Shown here: piece by piece, positions 21,971-33,400 of the stretch
How the letters are laid out: the number at the start of each line of letters is the position of its first letter
Position numbering within the stretch: the stretch's first letter is position 1
Assembly: GCA_963575745.1 (NCBI GenBank)
Contig: CAUYUJ010021049.1
Coordinates: 44,907 to 108,906, forward strand
Length of the DNA stretch: 64,000 bases
Source: Prorocentrum cordatum
Lineage: Eukaryota; Sar; Dinophyceae; Prorocentrales; Prorocentraceae
Reading direction: 5' to 3'
Made by a program: the position numbers and the translations under genes
The notes under the pieces: generated by a model
The model's database searches: none
Told to the model about the DNA's origin: nothing
What the model saw: only the letters and a program-made list of their open reading frames with translations

Positions 21971-22588
21971 CCTACCAAACCACCCCAGCCCAACCCGCAG
22001 ACCCAAATTCCGGGTTGGGCGGGGTACGGGTTCCATATGTGTTTTTTTAATGTTCCCGGACCCCCCCACCTCAGTGGGCCCCGGAAACGGCAGGGCCGTT
22101 TTTTCACCGTTTCCGAAAAAGTGTCCCTTGAAAATGGAAACGGCAAAAAAACGGCGACCGGAAACGACAACAAAAACGGCTCCAAAATTGGAACCGGAGC
22201 GGGAACCCGTCAAAGAACGGCGACGGAACCGGAAAAAAAGCGTCGGAACCGGCAACAAAAACTGCAAAACGAAACCGGTAAAAAAAGGCCCTGTCGTTTC
22301 CAGGGCCCACTAAGCCCCCCACACTGGAAAGGGAGGGCAAATGGAGGCCTTCGGGCTGGGTCGGGGTGACTTGGTGGGTGGTGACAGACCCCCGACGTCG
22401 TCACGACGCCCTGCGAGGGCCCCGAGAGGCCGAAAATGGTGAAAAACCTCCGCCGCGATTCTTGTTCACAAAACGAGGCGGTCTTTCGAGGACCCCCTCG
22501 CGTCCGACCCCCACATTCACCCTCCGACGCTGAGACTCGAGCAGCGAGGCCTTCGGGCTGGGTTGGGGTGGTTTGGTAGGTGGTGATC
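21971..22588. repeat. nested inverted repeats (foldback), outer ~618 bp
   Basis: Outer arms: CTACCAAACCACCCCAGCCC at 21971 and its inverse GGGCTGGGTTGGGGTGGTTT near 22555. Inner arms: about 22065-22105 and 22285-22325, sharing CAGTGGGCCC, GGAAACG and CAGGGCC with a TTTTTT edge. The interior is a degenerate GGAACCGGCAAC-type repeat. A partial third arm lies at 22350-22384. Non-coding. Confidence 0.7.
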
Positions 22589-22758
22589 CTTCTGCCGCGG
22601 AGGAAGAGGAGGAAGAGGACGAGGAGGAGTAGGAGGAGGAGGAGGCTCCTGCCGGCGGCACACACCACACGGGGCTGGGCAGGGCGTGGAGGGCGGCCGA
22701 GGTCAGAGAGGCCGCTCTCTCGGAGCGGGCCGGAGACCTCCGAGAAGGCCTCTGCAGA

Positions 22759-22905
22759 GGGGCCCTGGGACACGCCAACCAATGCGCACAGGTCCCAGGA
22801 CTCCCCACATGTTCCCATGCTTTCTGGGTTGTCGGCTTCGCCCCCACTTCCCTTTATGTTCCCATTCCTGGGGGTCGGCGATCCATTGTGTCTGTGCGTC
22901 CTCTA
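22759..22905 (+). repeat. F2 dispersed repeat, copy 5
   Basis: GGGGCCCTGGGACACGCCAA at the left; TTCTGGGTTGTCGGCTTCGC inside; CCATTGTGTCTGTGCGTCC at the right. It is in tandem with the next copy. Confidence 0.85.
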
Positions 22906-22926
22906 ATTCTGCGTCACGAGGCAGGA

Positions 22927-23094
22927 GGGGCCCTGGGACACACACACACACACACACACCACGTCGGCACAGATCCCAGCATCCCCCACATGTTTCAAAG
23001 AATATCGGGGTGCTCGTCTTCCCCCCCTTCTTCCCGCATTTGCCAATTATTGGGGGCCGGCGATTAATTGTGTTTGTGTGTTTGCTCCCCTCCT
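22927..23094 (+). repeat. F2 dispersed repeat, copy 6
   Basis: GGGGCCCTGGGACACACACA with an expanded CA run at 22940-22960, then GGCGATTAATTGTGTTTGTG and TTGCTCCCCTCC. Head-to-tail with copy 5. Confidence 0.85.
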
Positions 23095-23780
23095 GATTCT
23101 GCGTCAAAAGGCGGGAGGGGCTCCAACTGTTCGCCGACCCCCGCTTGCCAGGGGCGAAAAGGCGTGCGACATCTGGCCGTCGTCCCCCTCCCCCGTTTCC
23201 CTTCCCCTGGAATCCAGAATCCCATTCGAGGGGGGGGGGGCTGCGGAGGGGGTCGACGAACTCACAAGCGCACCGTCCTGGCCCTTGGAGCCTCCAAATC
23301 CACCCAAAGATGGCTCAAGGAGGGCTCCAACGTGACGGAGAGGCCTCTGGAACATCCAAAGTGGCCTCGCGGCCCAGAGGCCTCCAAGAGGCTCCCAAGA
23401 GGCCCCCAAAGAAGCCCCGCAACAGACGCAGAAGAAGAGTGGGACAAACCAGTAACAGCTACCCGCAGGCAGCACGACGGAGATTTGCAACAACACGTAA
23501 GAGATCGGACATGGCACATCTCCTGGCGCTCGGCGAGATTGAGTAAGCTCTTTGAATCTAGAGACACACACACACAAACATCGGCGAGGCAGAGGCAGTC
23601 CGCTCCAGCGTGCGGCTATCCGGGGCAAATGAGATGCACAAGCAGAAGCTTTCGGAGAACAGCGCCGACTTTACAGATCGGCGCTGGAAGCGCGCCGCCG
23701 GGGGTTCGCTTCGATCGCTTCGAGGGCGCCCGAGAGCGCCTGCCAGGGGCAGCTCGCGGCCCGGCCCGATCCGCTCCGAT
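23095..23780. other. no gene seen
   Basis: GC-rich DNA with a degenerate AGGCCTCCAAGAGGC-type run (23330-23420) and an F1-like scrap near 23650-23690 (AACAGCGCCGACTTTACAGA). No recognised protein. Confidence 0.5.
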
Positions 23781-24060
23781 CCCGAGAAACCGCGGCCCCG
23801 ATCGCAGCCCGATGCGCCCCAGCATGAAGCGAGCCCCAATCCAGCCTGCGAGGGGCCGATGCCCGCTCCGCGGTCCCGGACGGGCCGACCCTGATCCGCC
23901 ACATGCGCCGCTCCAGGCGAGGAAGCCTCGCTCCCGATCTCGGCCCAGTCCGACCCGGCATGAAGCGATCCCCTCTCTGGCCCGAGAGAGGTCCGTGCCC
24001 GACCCGCGTGCCCAGGCGCGCCGACCCCGATCCACCACAGGCGCCGCTCCAGGCGGACCC
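23781..24060. repeat. ~137-bp degenerate duplication
   Basis: Two successive units, about 23785-23920 and 23921-24058. They share GGCATGAAGCGA/AGCATGAAGCGA, GACGGGCCGACCCTGATCCG-like segments and CGCCGCTCCAGGCG at the end. Confidence 0.65.
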
Positions 24061-25107
24061 CGATCCTCTGCCCTCGCCCCGCGAACCACGCTCCTCGAGC
24101 CTCGCTGCCTCGATCCTCGCTGCCTCGGTCCTCGAGCCCGGCTCCTCGGGCCTCGACCCTCGAGCCCCGGCCCTGGGCCTGCGGGCCTCGACCCTCGGTC
24201 CCGTCCTCCTCCCTGCCCCGCCCAGGGGCAGGAGGTGAGTTGCGCCGCGCGACCCTCCGAGGGCTGGGTCAGGGGCAGTTCGCCGCTCGAGGAGGCGCGA
24301 CAGGGTAAGCGCACGGCCAACCGCCTCTCGGGGTCTCTGCTCGTCGACCCCCCAATGGCGTAGGCTGCGCAGGAGGCAGCATCTGTCCAGGCGCTGCCGG
24401 AACTCTGCGGCGTCCGTGTGGCATCGGGCGGCATCGGTGACGCTTCCGGCAGCCTTGAGGTGGCTTCGGATGGCCTCGGACGACCACGGACTGGCCTCGA
24501 CCAGTCTTGGATGCCCTCGGATAGATATGGCGCGGATGGCGGTGCGAGAGGGCCACGCAAGGTCTCCCGTAAGTTCAACACAATGCCACTCTACGAGTTC
24601 CCCACCCGCAGAAGAGCGCTCAGAAGAGAAGGAAATCATGGGATCCGCCGCCGTGCCCCCTGGCACGTGGAGGCGTGCTAGAATGCCAGGAACTGCTCTG
24701 TGGGATCGCTGTCGCCTTCGAAGGGATCCCCCCCTCTAACAGCAGAGTGCTGCGTTCATCGCTCCCCCGTGCCTCTCTAGGCGGCTCGACGCCTCCCTAG
24801 CGTTCTGGTGCCCAGAATGGTGTTCAGGACGGCCCGAGCAAGCCACCGACGCCGCGAAGATGGCCCAAGGTGCCTCCAAGAAAGGCCCCTGTGCACCCTG
24901 ACAGGCCTACGCGGCTGGCAGGAGGGCCCGAAGAGGCCAAATGTCATTGGTTGTGGAATTGACTACCTACCAGGCTGCCCCAACCTGACTGGCGCCTTCG
25001 GGTTGGGTTGGGGTTGGTGAGATATGATGGACGATGTCCGTGCTGCAGCCTTGTGGAGCTTCGGACAGCTCCAGACGGCCCAAGGAAGCCTGCAAGACGA
25101 TCCCAGG
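24061..25107. other. no gene seen; CCTCGA minisatellite inside
   Basis: 24085-24215 is a degenerate CTCGAGCCTCG/CCTCGACC repeat. The remainder has no recognised protein on either strand. 24985-25020 (CGGGTTGGGTTGGGGTTGG) resembles the arms of the 21.97-22.59 kb inverted repeat. Confidence 0.5.
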
Positions 25108-25161
25108 CCCGACCCTGGAGGGCCCCGAGACTGCTCAACGTGGCCTCAAGATCCTAGACTG

Positions 25162-25317
25162 AAGTCGGGCGTGTCCCCCTACAGGGGGAGTTTCGACGAA
25201 AAATAAAACATACTCAAAAAAAAAACAAAATGGGCAAAAAGTATTCAAAAACAGTCCCCAGGCGATTTTTTGACTATTTTTGAATATCCCCCCTGTAGAG
25301 GGACAGGCCCGACTTGA
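25162..25317. mobile_element. F3 MITE-like element, complete copy 2
   Basis: AAGTCGGGCGTGTCCCCCTA at the left and GTAGAGGGACAGGCCCGACT at the right; A-rich interior with AGTATTCAAAAACAGTCCCC. A ~50-base direct repeat (25108-25160 and 25316-25366, GACCCTGGAGGGCCCCGAGA onward) flanks it on both sides with only two or three differences. Confidence 0.85.
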
Positions 25318-25544
25318 CCCTGGAGGGCCCCGAGACTGCTCAACGTGGCCTCCAGATCCTGGACGGCCCGAAGGAGCCCCGAGACGGCCCAAGGAGTGCC
25401 CCCACACGGCCCAAGGCAGGCCGAAGGCGGCCCCGCCCGAGGCGGCCCCAAGACGAACCCCCCCCAGACGCGCCGCAGAGCACCGGGATGAACCAAGAGA
25501 GCCAACGACGGGCCAAGAGGGCTTCGAGACTACCCGAGAATGAA

Positions 25545-25700
25545 GGGGCCCAAGGACACACAAATGAATACGCACAAATACAAAGATTCCCCATCTTGTC
25601 CCATACTTGTTGGGTTTTCGTCTTCCCCCCCACTTCCCATACTTTACCATATTTTCTGGGGAATCGACGATTAGTTGTGTCTGTGTGTTGTTTCCCCTCC
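25545..25700 (+). repeat. F2 dispersed repeat, copy 7
   Basis: GGGGCCCAAGGACACACAAA at the left; TTCTGGGGAATCGACGATTA and TTGTGTCTGTGTG; ends TTTCCCCTCC. Confidence 0.9.
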
Positions 25701-26114
25701 CGAAGGAGCAACGTCCCAAGACGACCCGAGAGGGCCCCAAGGTACCGCCACGACTGCCCCCCCGGCGGCCAAGAACACAACGCACAATGGCATGCCACGT
25801 GCTACGGCTCTCTGGAGCCGAAGACAGAGGACGCCCGTGTCGGCGGTGCTCGCAAGGTCGGCACACAGAGTGTCGTGCTGGCACGGCGGCGGGCCTTGCC
25901 GCAGGCAGCCAGAGGAACCCGCAGGAGGCTGACTCGGACGCACACGCATCGAGAATGGACGCCCCGCCCCCCCACGCGTGGCTCCGCATCGGCCCACAAC
26001 TCTCGGGGATCTGGGCCGCCGTACCCCTCGGACAGAGAGGCTTGCAGTTCGAATGAATGCCGGGGTGGGGGCTAGCTTCAGGCTCGTCCTTCCTCGTCCC
26101 TCTATGGAAGAAGG
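25701..26114. other. no gene seen
   Basis: GC-rich DNA, with frames open on both strands and no recognised motif. Confidence 0.5.
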
Positions 26115-26280
26115 AGGAACGCCATAAACAGTTGGCGCTCCGCGCGGACTTCTTGGATCCGCGCTGAACCCCCCCGCGCGCCAGGGGCGGCGCCCGAGGC
26201 GCCGCCAGGGTGGTCCAGCGCGGATCCGAACAATCCGCGCGGACCTCCGAGTTGTTATGCTTATGCCATTGTTCGTTCCC
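26115..26280 (+). repeat. F1 palindromic dispersed repeat, full copy
   Basis: CTCCGCGCGGACTTCTTGGA, GCGCGCCAGGGGCGGCGCCC, GGTCCAGCGCGGATCCGAAC and TCCGCGCGGACCTCCGAG, then TTATGCTTATGCCATTGTTC. The tail closely matches that of the 21.75-kb copy. Confidence 0.8.
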
Positions 26281-27505
26281 CTTTTTTTCTCTTTACATCC
26301 GCAGCCACGGACCCCATCAAGTAGGGGGCAGGTCATCTCGAGATCGGCAGCGGCCCCGGCCCTCGTGTGGTCAGGGTGGGGCCCTCTGCCCAGTCTCGCC
26401 CAGACACAGCACATCGAGCAGGCGGCCTGCCAAGGCACTGCTAAGATATAATTGCTTGGTTCCCCTCAGACAAAGGAATCGGCGACGTCAGCGTGGAGAG
26501 AAACAGTGTCGCCATCACGCCGCGTATCCGATGCATCGTCGAAGCGGCGCGATTCCCGGACCCCGTCTGCTTTGGTCCCGTGTGTCAGGCCACATCCGGT
26601 CGATGGACCTATGGAGGCCCCTCGCCTCGCATTCTGAGACGGGGGGCGTGAGACACTGTAGTTACGGCAACAGACAGCGCATGCAAGAGAAGATTGGCGG
26701 ATACGGCAGACTCAAACACACAAATCATACACCAAAAACGTTGATCCCATAATGGGCAATTTGCTGTGTCACCCGCTGAAATAGGAAGCGGCCCAATTGG
26801 GCAACGAAAAAGAAAGGGTCTTACGCGAGATGGCATAGCGACCTGACGCGGCGGTTTACGCGGGCCGCCAGCCCGGCACGCTGCATAGAAGACGAGGGCG
26901 TTTACGCGCGACCCTACGCGGGCACCGTACGCGCCAATGTCGGCGAAGACGAACCCGTTTTTCTACGTCGCTTAGTTGGGTGGCCTGAGCAATGCGGCGG
27001 CGGTTACTGCTGCATGCTTGCGCAGTCACACGCTGCCCGCATCCGGGCGGCCTGGAGATCTCGAAGCTCGGGCCAGCCTATGCTCAGAGATGAGGGGCGA
27101 CGATAGGGGGGACTGGCCCGGGCGAGGAGACATCGACTTGGAATCGGCGATGCATCGCCGACGTATCGGCGACAGGCGCCCGATAGCGAATGGGCACCCT
27201 CCTAGGCGGGGCGGGGCTATGAGAGATCAAACGACGATCCAAGCGCGATTAGGGGCCGATGACTGCCCTACTAAGCCCAATCCCCTGGTAGCTTTCGGGT
27301 CACAACTCAAGCCTCCGGCGGACGTTCGCACCGATCCAGGCACCTCGGTAACGCCCTCGGCGAGGCGCAGCCGCTGGGAGGCACCCCGAGGCTGGGAAAC
27401 CGCCGAGGACCGACGAGAACTCTGAAAACCCTCGACCTCGGGAACCGATCCCTGGTTCCAGGTCGGCGACTGCCTCCCCTGAGCCCACAAACGCCCCCTA
27501 GCGCA
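26281..27505. other. no gene seen; F6 repeat and CATCGGCG palindromes
   Basis: 26860-26985 (TTTACGCGCGACCCTACGCG, CCAATGTCGGCGAAGACGAA) is an F6 repeat, matched at about 43.43-43.55 kb. 27135-27178 holds ATCGGCGATGCATCGCCGAC, related to the palindromic repeats at 57.2 and 57.8 kb. No protein recognised. Confidence 0.5.
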
Positions 27506-27661
27506 AGGTCGGGCATGTCCCACTACAGGGGGATTTTGGACGAAGGATGAAACATATGCAAAAACAGTGATGAAAATGCCCCCAAATAATCAAAACATCG
27601 TCCCCTGACTATTTTTTTGCTATTTTTGAACTTCCCCCCTGTAGAGGGACATGCCCGATTC
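27506..27661. mobile_element. F3 MITE-like element, complete copy 3
   Basis: AGGTCGGGCATGTCCCACTA at the left and GTAGAGGGACATGCCCGATT at the right. The interior is close to copy 2 (GACTATTTTTTTGCTATTTT, TGAACTTCCCCCC). Confidence 0.85.
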
Positions 27662-27841
27662 AACCCCAGCGCTGCCCCCGAAATGCGCGCAGGCAGGCCC
27701 GCCGCGCCCTCGCTGCCCCCGCGGCCCGCTCTCCATCGGCGGCCGAGCGAGGGGGGGGTGGGGGAGGCAGAGGGGGAGGAGGAGGAGGAGCACAAGGAAT
27801 GCGAGCATGAAAGACAGCCTGAAGTCTTAAAGCTAGACGAG

Positions 27842-28995
27842 TTACGAAAACAAACTCGATGCCCCTCCCTCCCCGCGGCTGTCCTGCGTCGGCTCCACGA
27901 CGGGCGGGGGCCGCGAGAGGCGGGCGAGCTCGGCATCACGAGCGTGGCGGGGCGGGCCGCCAGGGTGAGGGTACCGTCCCTCTCGAAGTATCTTGAAATT
28001 CTGATCTCCCTTGGGCCCGGGAATGCATCTACCGACAAGCCATCTGGCGTCACAAGTGGCAGTTTTACCGCAAGCGCTGCAAAAGGTTAGCCCGAAACGC
28101 CCCAAAAACTGGAGGCGGTGGGAGAGGTGGAGTCTCGAACCTCCAATCTCCTGGGGCCCCCGCAACGGAAAAATGCCACCCCCCAGAGGCCTGGCCTGGC
28201 AGGAAGCAAGAGCAGCAGCTTTGATCGAGGCTCTCGTTTCGAAGCGAGAGCAACTGAGACAAACAAACTTGGGCCCGACCTTCCGCCACTCGTGGGCGGA
28301 GACACTCAGCGCACGGGCCACCACGGGGACGGGGGGCACCTCGGGACGCTCAAGGCGAGACGCGTTCCAAGGATCAACTTGGACGGACTGCTCCAAAGCT
28401 CTCCGCGCTCGCCTACGGATCAGCGCTGACTCAGCGTCTCTACGGTCGGTCTCTGGAACAAACCCAATCTGGAACAGACTCCAATTCAGACGGGCAGCCT
28501 TACCTGCGAGCGCGTCAGCACACACATTGCCGACCACGCGGAAAACTTCACGCTCACAGGACATGTTCACATCGTCGACCGAAACGTGAGACGGGGCCCA
28601 TTCGACTATTATCTCCGCGCCCCTCCCCTCGGCGGCCCTAAAGATTCTGGTCAAAGCACTTACTTACCTTGGGACCAGACCTTCAGAACGGGACGGTGGT
28701 CGGTAATATAGCTCAAGTGCCCTACCGTTCTCTCAAGGGCCTCGGCAAAAAAACGCTGTGAGCTCAGCACGGGGGGCGGTCTGGGCTTTACCTGGAACCG
28801 TAATTCCGAAACTCGCGCACGGCTCCCACACTGCTCCCAAGCGAAAGCGCTGCCTTCGAGAACAACGATCGCGGCCCCCACCCTGCGACGCCGAGGGCCG
28901 TCAGAGTACTCACCCCCCGAGCCATCACCGAACACGCAGACGAAACCCTCGGCGTCGCGGGGTGCGGAGGCGAAGCAGTCGAATGAAATATGCAT
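27842..28995 (-). pseudogene. LINE RNase H and Cys-rich C-terminus, frameshifted
   Basis: Frame one (28995-28663) carries the first RNase H carboxylate in VFGDGSGGEYSDG and a later TDHRPV. It ends at TAA just after VWSQGK. Frame two (28654-27842) continues with ALTRIFRAAEGRGAEIIVEW, APSHVSVDD and the last acidic residue in GNVCADALAGKAA. Next come CLSCSRFETRASIKAAALASC-like and CSACGKTATCD Cys motifs, possibly a terminal zinc-binding region. The sequence at the break, CAAGGTAAGTAAG, looks like a strong 5' splice site, but a 30-base intron to the next TTTAG is implausibly short, so a frameshift is preferred. Function by family: degrades the RNA strand during LINE replication. Non-functional here. 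Confidence 0.75.
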
Positions 28996-29705
28996 GGGCT
29001 GTTTTCTTCATCAAAGACTGGGCAGGTGTCGGGGCGGCTCGGAACGCCGCGAAGCCACAAGGACGGGCTCGCCACATGGTTGATCCGCGCCTCCTCCACC
29101 AAGCACGAGCTGTCGTCGTAGTCCTTGTGACCACAGTTCATTGGACAGCTCCAGATACGATGGTATAACGTTTCTTCTTCGAGGCCGCACCTGGCGCATG
29201 TGGGCGCCACCTCATAGCCAGCAGCTCGTAGGCGGGCGCGGGGCCACTGCCCACCAGTGGTGACAGCAATGGTGAGACCGACTTGGCCGTGCTCGTCAGC
29301 CTTGGCGAACCTCTCGATCTCGCGAGACACATGCATCAAGTCAGCTCCGTGCTTGAGGTCCTCAGCAGCCTCATGCTGGGACGCCTTGGCCCAGAGCTTT
29401 TTGTCAATCGGGCAACTGACATCGTCGAGGATCGCCGAGAAGTCACTGGTCATCTCGACGAAATTGTCATCGGTGGCCGACGGGATGAGCCACGAGTGCC
29501 CTGTGTCGATATCCCATTGTGTTGCCGCCACAGGATCCCCGCTCAAGTCCATCAGCGTGGCGATCGTGGCGCTGACGGGCCCCTTGACAATGCGCCACTT
29601 GCGCTGCCCAGCTCGCCGAAGTCGAGGCACGACATGCGCCCACACCTTCTGGATGCGCGGGTGCAGCTCGGGGTGCTGTAGCCACAACTGGAGCCAGGTG
29701 GGGCG
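28985..29705 (-). pseudogene. LINE linker and zinc-finger region, truncated
   Basis: About 235 codons from TWLQLWLQHPELHPRI to EENSPCIFHS. It includes CARCGLEEETLYHRIWSCP, the CxxC..H..C finger found between reverse transcriptase and RNase H in many plant and protist LINEs. Upstream the frame dissolves into Ser/Pro/Leu runs encoded by the GGA tract, so the real coding begins at about 29705. A one-base shift near 28990 separates it from the RNase H frame. Confidence 0.75.
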
Positions 29706-30296
29706 AGGAGGAGGAGGAGCAGGAGGAATAGGAGGAGGAATAGGAGGAGGAGGAGGAGGAGGAGGAGGAGGAGGAGGAGGAGGAGGAGGAGGAGGAGGAG
29801 GAGGAGGAGGAGGAGGAGAGGAGGAGGAGGAGGGGGAGGGGGAGGAGGCGGGGGAGGGGAGGGGAAGGAGGAGGAGGGAGGAGGAGGGGGAGGGAGGAGG
29901 AGGAGGAGGAGGAGGAGGAGGAGGAGAAGGAGGAGGAGGAGGAATAGGCGGAGAGGAGGAGGAGGAGGAGGAGGAGGAGGAGGGAGGAGTGAGGAAGAGG
30001 GAGGAGGAGGAGCAAGAGGAAGGAGGAGGGGAGGAGGAGGAGGAGGGAGGAGGGGAGGAGGAGGAGGAGGGAAGGAGGAGGAGGAGGGGCAGGAGGAGGA
30101 GGAGGAGGAGGATGGGGGAGGGGATGAGGAGGAGGAGGAGGAGGAGGAGGAGGAGGAGGAGGAGGAGAGGAAGAGGAACAGGAGGAGGAATAGGAGGGGA
30201 GGAGGAAGAGGAGGATGATGATGATGAGGAGGAGGAGAGGGAGGAGGAGGAGGAGGAGGAGGAGGAGGAGGAGGAGGAGGAGGAGGAGGAGGAGGC
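29706..30296. repeat. GGA microsatellite between two LINEs
   Basis: About 590 bases of (GGA)n with GGGGAGG, GAA and GATGAT interruptions. It touches the 5' edge of the truncated LINE on one side and the 3' end of the intact LINE on the other. Confidence 0.95.
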
Positions 30297-30445
30297 TTGC
30301 GGCTTGCGGCTGCCGAGGCGCAGGTCTGTGACTAGCGCCGAGCAGTGAAGAGGGCCAGGGGTGAGGGCCTGGCGACTGGGGGTGCTACGCGCACCGAAGA
30401 CTGGCCTCCAGCGTTGTGGAGTATGAGCGGGAGGCCGACTCTGAT

Positions 30446-33400
30446 TCAATCAGAGTCCGAAGCAGGCTCCGACGGTGCCTGAGACAAAACCGTGTTCGCA
30501 GCATTCGCTCGGGCATCGAGCGAGGCTGCCGAAGGCGGGCAAGGACGTGGTGTACGACGGGACGACGTCACGACACGACCACCACAGTGTCTTTGCTCCA
30601 TACTATCCTGGTTGGCCGAACACGCAGAGCTAGCCCTTGGTCCAGACGCCTCGGAAGACGGGAAACAAACGGCACCAGGCTCCGAACCAGAAACAAGGGC
30701 ACCATCCCACGGACCCAAAACCTCGCCCGTTTTGGGGTGGCAACCTACCTCTGCGTGTCGCCAGTACATGCGGTGATTCTGAATCGTGCTGGCTACCTTG
30801 GCCTCCCCTTCGCACACTCGACCAAGCTTGCGGCATTTGCCGTCGGGGAGGATCCAGTATCCAGCGCACCTCTGACAGATGATCACCCTACCGTGGCGGA
30901 CGGGCCTGTGGCCCAGAGCAGCGATGGCGTTCAACCCAGCCCCCACCGCGGCGTCGGGCACGGAAGGAGAGGAGGGGTCCTGGCCCAGCGAGGGAGGAAC
31001 AGGCTCTGACACCGCGGGGCTGCTCGCAGTGTGGAGGCGAGCCTGTGGTTCAGCAGAGAAAATGATGTCAGCGCGGCAGCGCTCTAGTTCACTGCCCTGG
31101 CACCTCCTAGCAGCCCCACTGCACATCACTCGCAGTGTGGCTTCGCTCCTGGCTGACATATTACACTTCCTGCAGCGCCATTCAGCACGAGTCGGCAGGC
31201 GATAAATCTCGTGCTCCACGAGTGTCAAACTGATTCGCTCCACGTGCTGACTAACGGGGGTCATTGGGGGCTCAAACGCCTTGGAGTACTCCCCAATGAT
31301 ATGGACCGCGCGCGCCAAGAATCCCCAGGTGGCTTTGCTGGCCTTCAAATGGGCCTTCTCCGCGTCCAGACAAACCTGCGCGTACTGATGATCCTGGGCT
31401 CCAAGGCGCGCAAAAAAATCGGCCCAAGAGTTACCCAAGTAGCGGGTGATCTGTCCTTGCTCCAGAGACATGACATCGTCGATGTCTCTGTGGGCAGGGA
31501 CCCATTCAAACTCAGGCGGTGGCCTATGTTGCTCGAAGAGCTGGAAGATACAGCGCCACACATCCGCGTGTCGGGACAACCCGCAGGCAAGCTGGGGGCT
31601 CCAGCTCTGGCCTTCCTGCACAAAGGCTAAATGATCACTATATATTGTGGTCGCCTGGGGGGCTACCGAGAAAGCCATCAAACCCGCGTACCGCTCCGCG
31701 CGGGGCACCGATTGGCGCCCAGGGAGCGGCCCAAACACCGCCCTCAAGGGCAGCCCAGAGTCCGACAGCTCCACCGCGGCCCATCCACACCTGCGCAGTT
31801 CGGGGCTCGCGTTCGCGAGCCCCGAGCCGTCAGTGTAGATCCGCCGACCCCAGGGAAGATGCGTAGCCCCCCAGTGGAACACAGGGCACTGCGTGGGTTG
31901 GGGCGCGAGCTTGATGGGATGGTAAGGCAGCCCGTACAGCTCCAGAGAATCCCACTCTGGGTCGCCTAGCCCATTGTCCCCAAGACCCCGCAGATACGCC
32001 CTGCGCTCCAAGACCTCCTCTGAAAGGGATTCAACAGGCAGCTCCTCAGGTGGGTGAAGGACCCCTTCACAGTTGTACAACTGGTGCCCCAACGTGCCAG
32101 CCTCAGAACTCTCACAAATCTCGCACTGGTGACTGTCAGAGATCCCAAGAGCCTTCTTTCTAGCTGGGGGCCACAATGCGGAGCCGAGCAATCTGCGGGC
32201 GCAGCCTCTATGGATCGGATTCTTCAAGCTGAGAACCGAGTTGCGAAGTGCTCGCCTCCAGACTCCATGAGGATTCCCAACTATGGGTTGCATGTGGCTG
32301 ACAATGCGAAGCATCTGCCATCGTCCAATACTCTGTCGCAGCAACAGCTTCACATCCCAAGGCGTAGTGGTAAGAAGGTTAACGAGGGTGCCCTGGTCGT
32401 TGTATAGCATATGTGCCGACGCCATCTTCCAGTCCACCCTGTGCAGGCTGAGCGAGACCGCCGAGAGAGGCCCATTACATCTGGCCCACGTGAATTCACC
32501 ATTCCAAGATTCCATCATGGTAGCCCACGCCCGCTGTAACTGACTGAGTGGTACCAATCCATCCCAAACTGTGATCGCGTATCTGCAGACTAGCTCGGAC
32601 GTGACATCGAATATCGGGTCAAACCATTCGTCGCTCTGAGTGGCCAGCCAAGCTGTAAGACTGGCGTGTGATTTGGCTCCCACCAAAGAACCTGCCAGCG
32701 TGCGGAGCTTTGCCAGCGTGGCAGGGACGACGCCGCTAGCTCCCGCTCCATGTGCAGCAGCAGGCAACAGGCCCGTGCGCCACAGAGTGTGAACCTGGGC
32801 TCGGCCCCGTTGCAACGCCGCCAACTTGCCCCTCCTGACCAGGACGCCCATGACACGCTTTCTCTCTTGAATACGTCTGAGCCGCACCCCCGCAAGCTCG
32901 TGTCCTAGATTGCGCATGTGCTTGTGGCAGCGAAACCGAATAAGTCCACCAAGCTTCTTCGCCACTCGCGTCGCCTCAGTAGTGCCACCCACGCAGCCAC
33001 TTTTGTCCACCTGAATGATGAGACCCAGTGGCTGCACCTGGCGAATAAACCATCGAACAACATGAAATAGGACGACCGCCTGAGAAGGTTCTTCCCCAAT
33101 CCATTGAAAGCTGACGTCATCCATCAAAGCCCGTGGCACCACATCCGTATACTTACTGCGCAGGGCCTCCAAGGACTGGCAGAGGAGCAGGTGGACCATG
33201 GCGCAGGCGTGAGAGCATCCCGCCAATATGCCCTGCGCGGAGGTGAATTTGGTGGACAATGACCCGTAAGCTCGCACCTGCCGTGGTGCCTGATATGTGT
33301 GAATCAGCATCCAAAGTAATCTCATCGGAAATTGCATCTTACTAGCCCTGTCAAGCAGCGCAGTAAATCGTATCGTCTCGAAACACTTGTACATGTCAAT

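Larger units (their letters stand above)
27780..29705 (-). mobile_element. non-LTR retrotransposon, 5'-truncated decayed copy
   Basis: Retains only the C-terminal end of a LINE polyprotein: zinc finger, RNase H and Cys-rich tail in that order, spread over three frames. The reverse transcriptase and endonuclease are absent. The 5' edge runs directly into the GGA tract starting at about 29706. The 3' edge lies about 50 bases past the stop at 27842, against a short (GGA)5. 5' truncation is the normal outcome of target-primed reverse transcription. The intact element upstream has the same domain order, so this is a related but diverged family member. Confidence 0.8.

Noticed and set aside
23300-23325. 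Second spliced leader (ATGGCTCAAG)
   Set aside because: Only the last ten or so bases resemble DinoSL; the 5' half does not match and no coding sequence follows.
28640-28665. 30-base intron in the truncated LINE (GTAAGT...TTTAG)
   Set aside because: Too short for splicing. Retroelement coding DNA with another frameshift nearby makes decay the simpler explanation.
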